Shown here piece after piece: positions 7,319 to 15,835 of a stretch of 44,691 nt of DNA (positions within the stretch are counted from its first letter, which is position 1; each line of letters opens with the position of its first letter). This DNA comes from an uncultured Pelagibacteraceae bacterium (GTDB taxonomy: Bacteria > Pseudomonadota > Alphaproteobacteria > Pelagibacterales > AG-422-B15). Both the position numbers and the translations under genes were made by a program. Where the stretch lies: assembly GCA_902518415.1 (NCBI GenBank), contig CABYGA010000009.1, forward strand, positions 1 to 44,691, read 5' to 3'. The notes below the pieces were generated by a model. It was given only the letters and a program-made list of their open reading frames with translations. It did no database searches and had not been told where the DNA came from.

Positions 7319-9037
7319 CTAATCTGTAAATAATCCTAGAAACTTCAAGAATTCGATATTACCTCCCTCAACTTGAATGGTATCATTTGCAAGGGATAAA
7401 GATATTGAAGCAATATTTCTTAACCCCGCTAGTGTTTCCTTTATGGTTTGTTGATCGCTATATATTTTTAAGTCATTCTTCTCAGCGGGTAATAAACTTA
7501 ATTCAGCTACTCCTTTTCTGATCTTGATTGTAAAAGTTTCTTGGTTATCAGAAAATGAAAAAGAAACTGTTTGAATTATATCAATGGCTTTCTCAGGATT
7601 CAAATTTACAGGAAGTGATTTCATAATTGCATCCATTGGCGTTGCTCTTAGTTGATCTGGAGTTGCTTTATTATTATCAGCACTAATTATAAATTCATCT
7701 CTTAATTCAGCTGCAACTGTTTTATAAAAATAATAATCATTTGAAGCTGATTGATAATTAGATAGTTTATCAGCTGCGCTAGATTTTATTTCTTTTGCTT
7801 TATCATCATCTTTGTTAATTGCTAATAACATATCGGCAAGTTCCATAGACCATTGATACTCACCCACAGAAAAAGCATTTAATGCCTCATCAAGAATTTT
7901 AGTTTGCTTTTGTGCCATCTCAGATAGCTTTATTGCCCTTTGTTCGTTTGTGAGGGGATGTAGATCACTAATGTTACCACTGAACCATCCTATGTAACCA
8001 CTGAATGTAGATCTTATATACGATGAAATTGATCCGTAAAATTCTTGTAAATAAGGAGAATTAGCTAAATGTTCAGGTAGTTTTACTTTTTCAACTATCT
8101 CATCTGGTGTAAAACCTTTATTAATATATCTTATTGTTTGGTCATGCACAAATTGTATGCCATCTCTATAATCTGTTAAAGCTTTCGAAACATTTTCGGT
8201 TCCAGAAATCGGACGAGAGTGACTCGGTATTAAATATTCGGCATTTAACATCCTGATTTTATCAAGGCTTTGAACCCATTCCATTGGATTCCTGAATTTT
8301 GTTCCTCTTATTGCATACAGATTTGCAAAAGATCTATAAAAATTATCTCCTACCATTACTGCATTTTTGTCAGGCAACCAAACGTAAAGATGATCGTCTG
8401 TTTCGCCAGGTACATGAGCTAAGATAAAAGTTAAGCCATCGACTTCAAATTTTAATTCATCTTTAAAAAGTTTTGTTGGCCTTACTAAGCCAAATGTTGA
8501 CTCACTATTGATTTCCATGAAACCTCCTATGCCCTGATGTACGATCTCTTCATCCGGCAAGGGAATTCCGAACTGTCTATTTGTTCTCTCTAATATAACT
8601 GGTCTTATGGTGGTTGCTATATTATCAAGATTATAAATTATATTCTCTTGGGCATAGATCTCAGTTTGGTTATCTTCGAAGAATACTGTTGCGCCACCTA
8701 AATGATCTAGATGGTTATGAGTATAAACAATAGCAATAATAGGTTTTTCTGAGATCTTTCTAAAATCTTTATAGAGTACTTCAGCACTTTCTATAGAACC
8801 TAAAGTATCGACAATAACTAGGTTATTCTCTGTCTCAATCATAATAGAATTTGCAATTCCATAGCCAACGCCGACATAAATATCGTCTGTGACCTCAATT
8901 AATTCTTTTCTGAACTCATATTTATGTTTCTGAGACAAGCCTTGCTCAGAGTCTAATGTCTCATTAGACTGATTTTGGTCACTACATGAGATAAGAAAAA
9001 ATAAACATAATAAAATTATTTTGAAATGATTGATCAT
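7319..9037 (-). CDS. Lipoprotein alkyl-sulfatase-like MBL-fold hydrolase
   Basis: A 572-aa protein with a lipoprotein signal (lipobox LISC, Cys18), so probably anchored in the envelope. The metallo-beta-lactamase domain carries the two-metal motif THNHLDHLGG (H107, H109, D111, H112). It is followed by an alkyl-sulfatase dimerisation region (about residues 355-445, with EYQWSMELADMLLAIN) and a C-terminal SCP2-like domain (about 460-572). This domain order matches SdsA1/BDS1-type alkyl sulfatases, which release sulfate from alkyl sulfate esters. It is somewhat shorter than typical members, and the real substrate may be another organosulfate. DUF3429 lies 9 bp downstream; the DMT carrier is divergent with only 39 bp between starts. 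Confidence 0.86.
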   Translation of the reverse strand: MINHFKIILLCLFFLISCSDQNQSNETLDSEQGLSQKHKYEFRKELIEVTDDIYVGVGYGIANSIMIETENNLVIVDTLGSIESAEVLYKDFRKISEKPIIAIVYTHNHLDHLGGATVFFEDNQTEIYAQENIIYNLDNIATTIRPVILERTNRQFGIPLPDEEIVHQGIGGFMEINSESTFGLVRPTKLFKDELKFEVDGLTFILAHVPGETDDHLYVWLPDKNAVMVGDNFYRSFANLYAIRGTKFRNPMEWVQSLDKIRMLNAEYLIPSHSRPISGTENVSKALTDYRDGIQFVHDQTIRYINKGFTPDEIVEKVKLPEHLANSPYLQEFYGSISSYIRSTFSGYIGWFSGNISDLHPLTNEQRAIKLSEMAQKQTKILDEALNAFSVGEYQWSMELADMLLAINKDDDKAKEIKSSAADKLSNYQSASNDYYFYKTVAAELRDEFIISADNNKATPDQLRATPMDAIMKSLPVNLNPEKAIDIIQTVSFSFSDNQETFTIKIRKGVAELSLLPAEKNDLKIYSDQQTIKETLAGLRNIASISLSLANDTIQVEGGNIEFLKFLGLFTD

Positions 9038-9076
9038 TAAATGAATTTGTTTGGTAAATTAATTTTGAACTAAAAT

Positions 9077-9955
9077 ATGAACAAATACAACAATGAAGTT
9101 TTTGGAGCTTTATGCTTATTGGCCGCAGGATTCTTTCTTAGTTTTGGAGGGCTTCTTATAAGGCTTGTTGATGAAGCATCAACAATGCAGATTACGTCCT
9201 ACCGTTCAATAACGTTCTCACTTGTGGCACTCATTTATATTTTATTTAAGTATAAATCTCAAACCCCAAAAGCATTTATTAACATTGGAAGAAATGGTTT
9301 AATACTTATGCTCGTTCTAGGATTTAGTAATATTTTTTTTGTTTTTGGGATGAGCAATACAACCGTTGCAAACGCTGTATTTATAATGAGTACAGGTCCA
9401 TTATTTGCAGCCTTTGCAAGCTATTTTTTTTTAAAAAAGATAATAGGTACTAAAACTATCATCGCAATAGCAGGATCAATGGTTGGAATTGCTATAATGT
9501 TCTCTCAAGGATTAGGATCGGCCAATAGTTTAGGAAATATAATTATTTTATTTGTTCCAATTTGTTTTGCTATTCAATTAACAATGGTTAATAGCAAGCC
9601 TGATGTTGATTATGTTCCTTCTGTCTTTCTCTCAGGTATCTTTGTTTTATTTGTAGGTCTGGCTATCATCCCAGATTATTCAATTAGCATAAAAGATATG
9701 TTTATAGTTCTTTTTATGGGCGCATTTCAAGTTGGGTTAGGATTTTTATTAATCACAATCGGATCAAGATATATACCTCCACATAGAGCTGCGCTTTACA
9801 TACTGCTTGAACCGGTGTTGGCTCCACTATGGGCGTGGATCGGCGTGGGCGAAACACCTCCTTATATTGAACTACTTGGGGGATTAATTGTCTTTTCTTT
9901 TGTCCTCTGGAGACTGATTGATCAGTTTCTGGAAGTAGAGAAACATAAAGAATGA
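9077..9955 (+). CDS. DMT-superfamily (EamA) transporter
   Basis: A 292-aa protein with ten hydrophobic helices in two repeated halves, as in EamA drug/metabolite transporters. Recognisable stretches are SFGGLLIRLVDEAS in helix 1, NTTVANAVFIMSTGPLFAAF at the end of the first half, and PPHRAALYILLEPVLAPLWAW in the second half; the latter two are standard EamA repeats. These inner-membrane carriers export or import small metabolites; the substrate cannot be read from sequence. It is divergent from the alkyl-sulfatase-like gene and 30 bp upstream of a TauD/TfdA-type dioxygenase, so carrier and oxygenase may share a transcript. Confidence 0.9.
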   Translation: MNKYNNEVFGALCLLAAGFFLSFGGLLIRLVDEASTMQITSYRSITFSLVALIYILFKYKSQTPKAFINIGRNGLILMLVLGFSNIFFVFGMSNTTVANAVFIMSTGPLFAAFASYFFLKKIIGTKTIIAIAGSMVGIAIMFSQGLGSANSLGNIIILFVPICFAIQLTMVNSKPDVDYVPSVFLSGIFVLFVGLAIIPDYSISIKDMFIVLFMGAFQVGLGFLLITIGSRYIPPHRAALYILLEPVLAPLWAWIGVGETPPYIELLGGLIVFSFVLWRLIDQFLEVEKHKE

Positions 9956-9985
9956 CAATTTTTTCTAAAAAAAGTACATTTTATT

Positions 9986-10816
9986 ATGGACATTAAACTT
10001 CTTTCAGGAGCATTAGGAGCAGAAATTTCTGGTATATCTTTAAATAATATCAATCAAGAAATATTTAATACTGTAAATGAATTATTACTTGAACATAAAG
10101 TTATTTTTTTTAGAGATCAAAATATCACTCCTGAGGAACAAATAAGATTCGCAAAATATTTTGGCCCTATTGAAGAGCATGCCTATGTTAAAGGAAGAGA
10201 AGGCTATCCTGAAATAACGAGACTTATTAAAGGTGCAGAAGAGAAAAATCAATGGGGTGAAGGATGGCACAGTGACGTCAGCTATAATGAAAACCCTACA
10301 AAAGCAGTCATACTAAAATCAGTTAAAATACCACCAGTAGGTGGAGATACAGTTTTCTCAAATATGGAATTAGCTTGGGAGACGCTGGATAAAGAAATAA
10401 AAAATATTGTTGAAGATAAAAGAGCTGAACACTTTTCTCTTGGTGCGGGTTTCTTTATAGATGAATATAAATATTTTGAAAGTAATGGTAATGATGCTGA
10501 AGAATATTCCAATCATCATCCTATCGTAAGAACTCATCCTGAAACGGGAAAAAAAATATTATTTGTAAATTGGACCTATACAAAAAAGATTGAAGGATTG
10601 GAAGAGTCCGAAAGCAATGAAATACTCTCTAAAATATTTGAACATCAATCACGTCTAGATTTAACATGCAGATACACATGGTCCGAAAATAATGTAGCAA
10701 TATGGGATAATCGTAGCGTAATTCATTACGCAATAGCAGATTTTTTTCCTGGCAGAGGCCTTGGACATGAAAGAATAATGGACAGAATTGCGGTATTAGG
10801 AGACCGTCCTTATTAA
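9986..10816 (+). CDS. TauD/TfdA-family 2-oxoglutarate dioxygenase-like protein
   Basis: A 276-aa protein covering the whole TauD/TfdA fold. The proximal iron ligands are in GWHSDVSY (H95, D97), and the C-terminal arginine environment is in ERIMDRIAVLGDRPY. Family members use Fe(II) and 2-oxoglutarate to oxidise small acids, for example taurine or aryloxyacetates. Where TauD has the distal iron-ligand histidine (R-I-M-H-R) this protein has Asp266; His261 and His247 are nearby and might serve. It follows the DMT transporter by 30 bp, suggesting uptake or export linked to oxidation of one compound. No ABC uptake genes (tauABC) are present, so taurine is not specially indicated. The stop interlocks with that of yciB on a shared TTAA. 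Confidence 0.85.
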   Translation: MDIKLLSGALGAEISGISLNNINQEIFNTVNELLLEHKVIFFRDQNITPEEQIRFAKYFGPIEEHAYVKGREGYPEITRLIKGAEEKNQWGEGWHSDVSYNENPTKAVILKSVKIPPVGGDTVFSNMELAWETLDKEIKNIVEDKRAEHFSLGAGFFIDEYKYFESNGNDAEEYSNHHPIVRTHPETGKKILFVNWTYTKKIEGLEESESNEILSKIFEHQSRLDLTCRYTWSENNVAIWDNRSVIHYAIADFFPGRGLGHERIMDRIAVLGDRPY

Positions 10817-11355
10817 TTATCTAGAAGGTTTTTCTGAATAAAAAATACTTGAGAAAAAATAAATATAAAGGTGAGTCCCATAATGCCAAAAAGCTTGAAG
10901 TTTACCCATACCGCATCAGAAAAATTCCTGTAAACTACCTCATTTGCAGCGGCTAAAAATAGAAAGAAATACGCCCATCTTTTACTTAGATTTATCCAGC
11001 CAAAATCTGTTAAATTTATTGCTGAGCCCATAAGATTTTTTAATAAAGGTTTGTTAAAATATAAGCCTATAAATAATGATAAAGAAAAGATTAAATTTAC
11101 AAGTGTCACTTTAAACTTAATGAAGAACGGATCATTAAAGTAAATCGTCAAACCCCCAAAAACAAAAATCAGGATTGTACTAAACAATAACATAGGAGAT
11201 ACTTTTCTTTCAATTAAGTATGATCCAGCAATCGCAATGCCTGCCGCAATCATCAAAGGAAGTATAGCTTCTTGAATTTGTCCTGTTTTAATAAAAAAGT
11301 AAAAGAATACAACTAAAGGTCCAAGCTCAAATACTTGTTTTAAGGAACCACGCAT
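10813..11355 (-). CDS. yciB: Inner membrane YciB/IspZ family protein
   Basis: A 180-aa protein with five to six membrane helices. Family stretches include the start FELGPLVVFFYFFIKTG, GGLTIYFNDPFFIKFKVTLVN and NLTDFGWINLSKRWAYFFLFLAAANE, all standard for YciB (septation protein A). It acts in the inner membrane and affects cell-envelope synthesis and division; the exact biochemical role is unsettled. It is the last gene of the long minus-strand run that begins at chvI, 12 bp after hspQ. The adjacent ATG and length are as in relatives. The 3' end overlaps that of the dioxygenase gene by 4 bp. Confidence 0.93.
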   Translation of the reverse strand: MRGSLKQVFELGPLVVFFYFFIKTGQIQEAILPLMIAAGIAIAGSYLIERKVSPMLLFSTILIFVFGGLTIYFNDPFFIKFKVTLVNLIFSLSLFIGLYFNKPLLKNLMGSAINLTDFGWINLSKRWAYFFLFLAAANEVVYRNFSDAVWVNFKLFGIMGLTFIFIFSQVFFIQKNLLDN

Positions 11356-11367
11356 ATAGATATAATT

Positions 11368-11694
11368 TTAATTATGTTTCGCTTTGGAAATATATTTTCC
11401 GTTTTTAATACCCTCAAACATCTCTTCTAATAATGGATGTGTTACGGGGTCGTCTGACTCATCAACTAATAAGTTTTGTTGAGAAACGTATGCAACATAA
11501 GATGGTTGACTTGGGGCTTCAGCGAGTAAATGATAAAATGGCTGATCTTTTCTTGGACGAACTTGCATAGGTATTGACTGATACCATTCTTCAGTATTAT
11601 TAAATTCTGGATCAACATCAAATATAACACCACGAAAATCGAAATACTTGTGTTTTACAATCGAACCAATTTGAAATTTTGCTTTATTAATCAT
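11368..11694 (-). CDS. hspQ: Heat shock protein HspQ
   Basis: A 108-aa protein of the YccV/HspQ family. Recognisable parts are FQIGSIVKHKYFDFRGVIFDVDPEF and PFYHLLAE, then YVSQQNLL. HspQ is a small cytosolic heat-shock protein that binds hemimethylated DNA in vitro and modulates Lon protease in enterobacteria. Upstream (11703-11732) is a CTTGAAA element with a CTTATT-like -10, fitting a heat-shock sigma factor promoter in principle. The start MINKAKF is immediately downstream, so any such transcript would be nearly leaderless. yciB follows after 12 bp and may be cotranscribed. Confidence 0.93.
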   Translation of the reverse strand: MINKAKFQIGSIVKHKYFDFRGVIFDVDPEFNNTEEWYQSIPMQVRPRKDQPFYHLLAEAPSQPSYVAYVSQQNLLVDESDDPVTHPLLEEMFEGIKNGKYISKAKHN

Positions 11695-11702
11695 TATAGA
11701 AA

Positions 11703-11732
11703 AGAATAAGTATATTCTCAGATATTTTCAAG
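11703..11732 (-). promoter_or_regulatory. Possible heat-shock (RpoH) promoter of hspQ
   Basis: On the minus strand CTTGAAA (11732-11726) is followed 15-16 bases later by CTTATTCT (11710-11703), compatible with alphaproteobacterial RpoH sites that start with CTTG. The start codon is about 8 bp past the -10. Two copies of AAGTATRTTCT (11708-11718, 11730-11740), 22 bp apart, overlap the element. In AT-rich DNA chance matches are frequent. Confidence 0.35.
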
Positions 11733-11760
11733 TATGTTCTTAAAACAATATATTTGATAA

Positions 11761-12363
11761 TTACTTAATTAATGTTTCTAACGTCTTATATTGAAGATAA
11801 CCGGGGTAGATAGAATCATTTACAATCGAAGCAGGTGTTCCGCGAAGCCCAAGACTCTTTGCTAATTTCATATTTGCCTCAATAATGTCATTTGACTTTT
11901 GACCGATTGCCTCTTGAAATATTTCTTCACCATTTAATTCATTCTTATTAAGTATATCTATTAAACTTACTTTTTTCATCTTTGGGCCAAGCTGCATAAA
12001 CTGATTATGGACTTCAAAATACAAATTGGGATATCTTTGCCAAACAATAAGGGCAATCTTGGCGGCTGTATCAGATATATCTCCAAATATAGGCCATTCC
12101 ATATAAATAATTTTAACATTATTGGTATTGTTTAAGAGCTTCTGAAAATCATTGGCCTGCTTTGAACAGTATCCACATCTATAATCAAAAAACTCTATAA
12201 TTGTATAATCCGCTTCACTACTTCCAACTGTAGGAAGGGCTGCAGTGTCATAATTTCTTATGATGAAACTTGCTAGGTTTTGATCATCTTCAGCGAAGCT
12301 AATACTGAATACATTAAAAAATAAAATTAGTACTAAAGTTGTTTGAAATAATTTATTTATCAT
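11761..12363 (-). CDS. DsbA-family periplasmic thiol oxidoreductase
   Basis: A 200-aa protein with a signal peptide (residues 1-24, ending ISFA) and a DsbA/BdbD-type thioredoxin fold. The active site is FFDYRCGYCSKQA (C63, C66), and the cis-proline loop is LGLRGTPAS near residue 178. It would form or isomerise disulfides in exported proteins. The start overlaps the end of murU by 11 bp, so the two are translationally coupled. The cysteine-rich DUF3604 protein in this window is a plausible client, but that is inference. In many alphaproteobacteria this position after murU is taken by addB-addA; those genes are not here. A separate DsbB is not in the window. Confidence 0.9.
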   Translation of the reverse strand: MINKLFQTTLVLILFFNVFSISFAEDDQNLASFIIRNYDTAALPTVGSSEADYTIIEFFDYRCGYCSKQANDFQKLLNNTNNVKIIYMEWPIFGDISDTAAKIALIVWQRYPNLYFEVHNQFMQLGPKMKKVSLIDILNKNELNGEEIFQEAIGQKSNDIIEANMKLAKSLGLRGTPASIVNDSIYPGYLQYKTLETLIK

Positions 12364-13048
12364 CTCTTAAATATTCTTTTAATAATTCAGCTGTTCCTAA
12401 ATGTAGTGCATTTGTATTAAATTGGTATCCCTTCAGGGTTTTTTTATTAATACATGAGTTCCAAGCTTCATTAACCGAAAATACATCTTTTTCTATGCCG
12501 TTAAATGCATTTTTGCTGATAATTTGAGCGCCGATATAAACATATGGCTCAGAACTTGCATCATATCTTATTAAATTATTGTTCTTTCTTATACAAAAAT
12601 CACCTTTCCCTTTGAACCCTCTAATATTTTTTTTAGGCACCAAACCAAGAAATGCTTCGGCTTTTTCTGGATAGCTATTTATCATATCTACAATTAATTT
12701 CTTATCTGAGTCACCCCATATAACATCACTATTCAAAACCAGAGATTTGTTAATATTATATTTATCAAATATTTTCTTTATACCACCTCCAGTATCTAAA
12801 AGTAAATCTGACTCATCGGAGACTATGATATTATTTTGACTTAAGTTTTTTATAAATTTCAATATCTCATCTGACTTATAGTGAACGTTTATGACTATTT
12901 TTTTGGCTCTAATTTCATTAAGTAAATCGATTGCGTATTGTATGAATGGCTTATTTTTGACCTTAATTAATGGTTTAGGAATAACAGGATCAAATTCTCT
13001 CATTCTTTTACCAAGGCCTGCAGCTAGAATTATTGCCGTATCAATCAT
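12353..13048 (-). CDS. murU: N-acetylmuramate-1-phosphate uridylyltransferase-like protein MurU
   Basis: A 231-aa nucleotidyltransferase. The nucleotide-binding start AAGLGKRMREFDPVIPKPL carries the G-x-G-x-R...P-K-P signature, and LVLNSDVIW holds the metal-binding Asp near residue 107. Together with the AmgK-like kinase next to it, it would turn recycled MurNAc into UDP-MurNAc, bypassing de novo synthesis (the MurA-B route that fosfomycin blocks). The gene overlaps amgK by 4 bp and the DsbA-like gene by 11 bp, showing tight coupling. Length and motifs fit MurU; a related sugar-phosphate nucleotidyltransferase cannot be excluded from sequence alone, but the tsaE-amgK-murU order makes the assignment strong. 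Confidence 0.9.
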   Translation of the reverse strand: MIDTAIILAAGLGKRMREFDPVIPKPLIKVKNKPFIQYAIDLLNEIRAKKIVINVHYKSDEILKFIKNLSQNNIIVSDESDLLLDTGGGIKKIFDKYNINKSLVLNSDVIWGDSDKKLIVDMINSYPEKAEAFLGLVPKKNIRGFKGKGDFCIRKNNNLIRYDASSEPYVYIGAQIISKNAFNGIEKDVFSVNEAWNSCINKKTLKGYQFNTNALHLGTAELLKEYLRDDK

Positions 13049-14025
13049 ATTAGTTCATGATTTTTAAATTGCTTTAGCCAATTTACTAGATTAATAAAAA
13101 ATGGATCTTGCAAATTTTTTCTTAAAAGTTTTACTGCATTTGGTAAATATTTTAGATAACCATCTTTTTTATCTCTTATAGAGAGTCTGCAAAAAATTCC
13201 TAAAATTTTCAAATTTCTCTGAATTGAAAAGAACCTCATTTCTCGCTCTGCATCCTGAATATTAATACTTATAGCTTTTATGTAAATTTCTAATAATTTT
13301 TTTTGTAAATTTCTCCTTAGCGGCCTTCTTACATCCTCAAGTATGGAGGCTAAATCATATAGAGGAGATCCAATTACGGCATCTTGAAAATCAATTAAAC
13401 CAACCTGCTTTAAAGACTTTTGATTATTTAAAAAAAATAAATTATCTACGTGATAGTCTCTTAATACCAGAGTCGATGATTGTGGTTTTATATTATTAAA
13501 AAAATCATTCAAAATTTTAATAAATTCTTTTTTTTGATCACTACTAACCAACTCACCTTTTCTTTTTTCTAAATACCAATCTATAAATAATAATGACTCA
13601 TTAACTAGCAAATCTATAGAATAGCTTTTTAATTTACTAATTTTTTTTTCTTTACTTTTTGATTGTTTATTAATTTCTATTAATACCTCAATCGCTTTTT
13701 TATATAATTTACTCTCATTATCTTTGTTAAGAATGTTTGAAAATGACGTTTGCCCAAAATCTTCTAGTAACATAAATCCCTGTTTAGTATCGAAAGATAC
13801 TATTTGTGGCGCACTCAGATTAAAAGTATGAATTATGTCAGCTATAGTTCTGAATTGCTCAATTGACTCCCCTTTATCAGGAGGTGCATCCATAACAATC
13901 AGTTTTTTATTTTTGATGCGATAATATTTTCTAAAGGAGGCATCATTTTTAATAGGAATAATATCCTCCTCTTCAAAGCCACAATTAAGGACAAAACTAT
14001 AAAGGTTTAAATCTCGATTATTCAT
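13045..14025 (-). CDS. amgK: Anomeric MurNAc/GlcNAc kinase AmgK-like phosphotransferase
   Basis: A 326-aa aminoglycoside-phosphotransferase-fold kinase. The catalytic loop LRDYHVDNLFFL (Brenner-type motif) and the metal-binding GLIDFQDAVIGSPLYDLAS are intact. AmgK phosphorylates MurNAc at the anomeric position for cell-wall recycling, feeding MurU. The gene sits exactly between tsaE (no gap) and murU (4-bp overlap), which is the usual alphaproteobacterial order. There is no sign of a real antibiotic-modifying role. The C-terminal region is lysine- and asparagine-rich, as is common at this base composition. Confidence 0.9.
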   Translation of the reverse strand: MNNRDLNLYSFVLNCGFEEEDIIPIKNDASFRKYYRIKNKKLIVMDAPPDKGESIEQFRTIADIIHTFNLSAPQIVSFDTKQGFMLLEDFGQTSFSNILNKDNESKLYKKAIEVLIEINKQSKSKEKKISKLKSYSIDLLVNESLLFIDWYLEKRKGELVSSDQKKEFIKILNDFFNNIKPQSSTLVLRDYHVDNLFFLNNQKSLKQVGLIDFQDAVIGSPLYDLASILEDVRRPLRRNLQKKLLEIYIKAISINIQDAEREMRFFSIQRNLKILGIFCRLSIRDKKDGYLKYLPNAVKLLRKNLQDPFFINLVNWLKQFKNHELI

Positions 14026-14469
14026 TTAATACTTTTGATTTTTAAATTTTCCTCTTAAAGTGATTTGCACACTTCTTGAAACCTTACTTTTAATTTGAAA
14101 ATTAATTTCGATTCTGTCATTTGGTAATACTTCTTCAAATTTATCCGACCATTCAATCAAGCAAATATCATCTGTTACAGCCTCACTAAAATTAAGTTCA
14201 AACAGTTCACTAGAATTTTTTAATCGATAGAAATCATAGTGATTTATTGTATGGTTATCATGCTCATAAACTTGCAATAGAGTAAATGTTGGGCTTGGAA
14301 TTTCTTTAATTTTAGAATTCTTAAAAAAATTTCTAATAAAATATCTTGCAAATGTAGTCTTTCCTGAACCTAAATCCCCGTTTAAACATATAACTGTATT
14401 GTCTTTTTTTGACAGTTTAACCAGTCTTTTGGCGAGTTTCTCTGTATCACCTTCATTCTTCAGAAGCAT
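14026..14469 (-). CDS. tsaE: tRNA t6A biosynthesis ATPase TsaE
   Basis: A 147-aa P-loop protein with Walker A GDLGSGKTTFA (residues 31-41), then SPTFTLLQVYE and HYDFYRL, and LIEWSDKFEEVLP, which are all hallmark TsaE segments. It works with TsaB, TsaC and TsaD to make N6-threonylcarbamoyladenosine on ANN-reading tRNAs; those partners are not in the window. It lies 27 bp downstream of ahcY and directly abuts amgK, so it is part of the long minus-strand run. Length is normal for the family. Confidence 0.94.
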   Translation of the reverse strand: MLLKNEGDTEKLAKRLVKLSKKDNTVICLNGDLGSGKTTFARYFIRNFFKNSKIKEIPSPTFTLLQVYEHDNHTINHYDFYRLKNSSELFELNFSEAVTDDICLIEWSDKFEEVLPNDRIEINFQIKSKVSRSVQITLRGKFKNQKY

Positions 14470-14496
14470 GAAAAAATAATATCTTAAAAATGTGAA

Positions 14497-15789
14497 TTAG
14501 TATCTATAAGCTTCAGGCTTATAAGGCCCTTCAGGAGTAACACTTATATAATCTGCTTGTTCTTTAGATAATTTTGTAAGTTTTGCACCTACTTTTTCCA
14601 AATGAAGTCTTGCAACTTTCTCATCTAAATGCTTTGGAAGTACGTACACTTTTTTCTCATATTTTTCAGGATTGTTCCAAAGTTCAATCTGAGCAGTAAC
14701 CTGGTTTGTAAATGATGCGCTCATAACGAAACTAGGATGACCTGTTGCACAACCAAGGTTAACCAACCTACCTTCTGCAAGTAAAATAATTCTCTTTTCA
14801 CTAGGAAGAGTAATTTCGTGAACTTGAGGTTTAATTTCATCCCATTTATAATTTTTTAGAGCCTCAACTTGAATTTCATTATCGAAGTGACCAATGTTAC
14901 ATAGTATTGCTCTATCTTTCATTTCTCTCATATGATCAGCGGTTACAATGTCCTTGTTACCTGTAGCAGTTACGACAATGTCTGCTTCTTTTATCATATC
15001 ATCCATTGTAACAACCTCATAACCCTCCATAGCTGCTTGCAATGCGCATATAGGATCAGCTTCTGTAACCATTACTCTTGCCCCACTTTGACGTAATGAA
15101 GCAGCACTTCCTTTTCCAACGTCTCCAAACCCAGCGACGATTGCAACCTTTCCTGACATCATCACATCTGTCGCTCTTTTAATACCATCCACTAAACTCT
15201 CTCTACATCCATAGAGATTATCAAATTTAGATTTAGTTACAGAATCATTCACATTTATTGCTGGCACCATAAGAGTTCCATCAATTTCCATTTTTTTGAG
15301 TGCTAGCACTCCAGTAGTAGTTTCTTCAGATAGACCTTTTACATCATTAAGCAGCTCTTTGTATTCTCTATGCATAAGACCTGTAAGATCGCCGCCATCA
15401 TCTAATATTAAATTAGGTTTCCATCCTTCTTTTCCCTCAATAGTTTGTCGAACACACCACCAATACTCTTCTTCTGTTTCCCCTTTCCAAGCATAAACAG
15501 GGATGCCTGCTTTAGCTATTGCAGCGGCAGCATGATCTTGTGTTGAAAAAATATTACAGGATGACCATCTGACGTCAGCTCCCAGTTCTACCAAAGTTTC
15601 GATTAAAACTGCAGTTTGGATAGTCATATGAAGACACCCGACTATTCTTGCACCATCAAGAGGTTTCTGGCCTTTATACTCATCTCTTAAGGCCATCAGG
15701 CCTGGCATCTCAGTCTCAGCAAGGGATATTTCTTTCCTGCCGAATTCAGCTTGTTCTATATCTGCTACTTTAAAATCTTCGTTGGCCAT
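14497..15789 (-). CDS. ahcY: S-adenosylhomocysteine hydrolase AhcY
   Basis: A 430-aa protein that splits S-adenosylhomocysteine to adenosine and homocysteine, keeping methyl transfer going. The NAD-binding motif is [15 protein letters not shown]; other marks are [27 protein letters not shown] and the C-terminal KPEAYRY. Many alphaproteobacterial and plant enzymes are about 465-485 aa because of an inserted segment after the LILDDGGD region; here [18 protein letters not shown] runs on without it, so this is the short type. It lies 46 bp after chvG; the usual hprK, EIIA and HPr genes between them are missing. No SAM or SAH riboswitch can fit in that gap. Confidence 0.97.
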   Translation of the reverse strand: MANEDFKVADIEQAEFGRKEISLAETEMPGLMALRDEYKGQKPLDGARIVGCLHMTIQTAVLIETLVELGADVRWSSCNIFSTQDHAAAAIAKAGIPVYAWKGETEEEYWWCVRQTIEGKEGWKPNLILDDGGDLTGLMHREYKELLNDVKGLSEETTTGVLALKKMEIDGTLMVPAINVNDSVTKSKFDNLYGCRESLVDGIKRATDVMMSGKVAIVAGFGDVGKGSAASLRQSGARVMVTEADPICALQAAMEGYEVVTMDDMIKEADIVVTATGNKDIVTADHMREMKDRAILCNIGHFDNEIQVEALKNYKWDEIKPQVHEITLPSEKRIILLAEGRLVNLGCATGHPSFVMSASFTNQVTAQIELWNNPEKYEKKVYVLPKHLDEKVARLHLEKVGAKLTKLSKEQADYISVTPEGPYKPEAYRY

Positions 15790-15835
15790 AATTATGAGTA
15801 AAATATAGGGTTAAATAGATTAATATTCAATATGA

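Noticed and set aside
13045-14025. Aminoglycoside resistance gene
   Set aside because: The fold is shared, but the tsaE-amgK-murU context marks it as a cell-wall recycling kinase.
15790-15835. SAH or SAM riboswitch before ahcY, or remnant of hprK/HPr genes
   Set aside because: The gap is only 46 bp, with no conserved stems and no reading frame similar to those genes.
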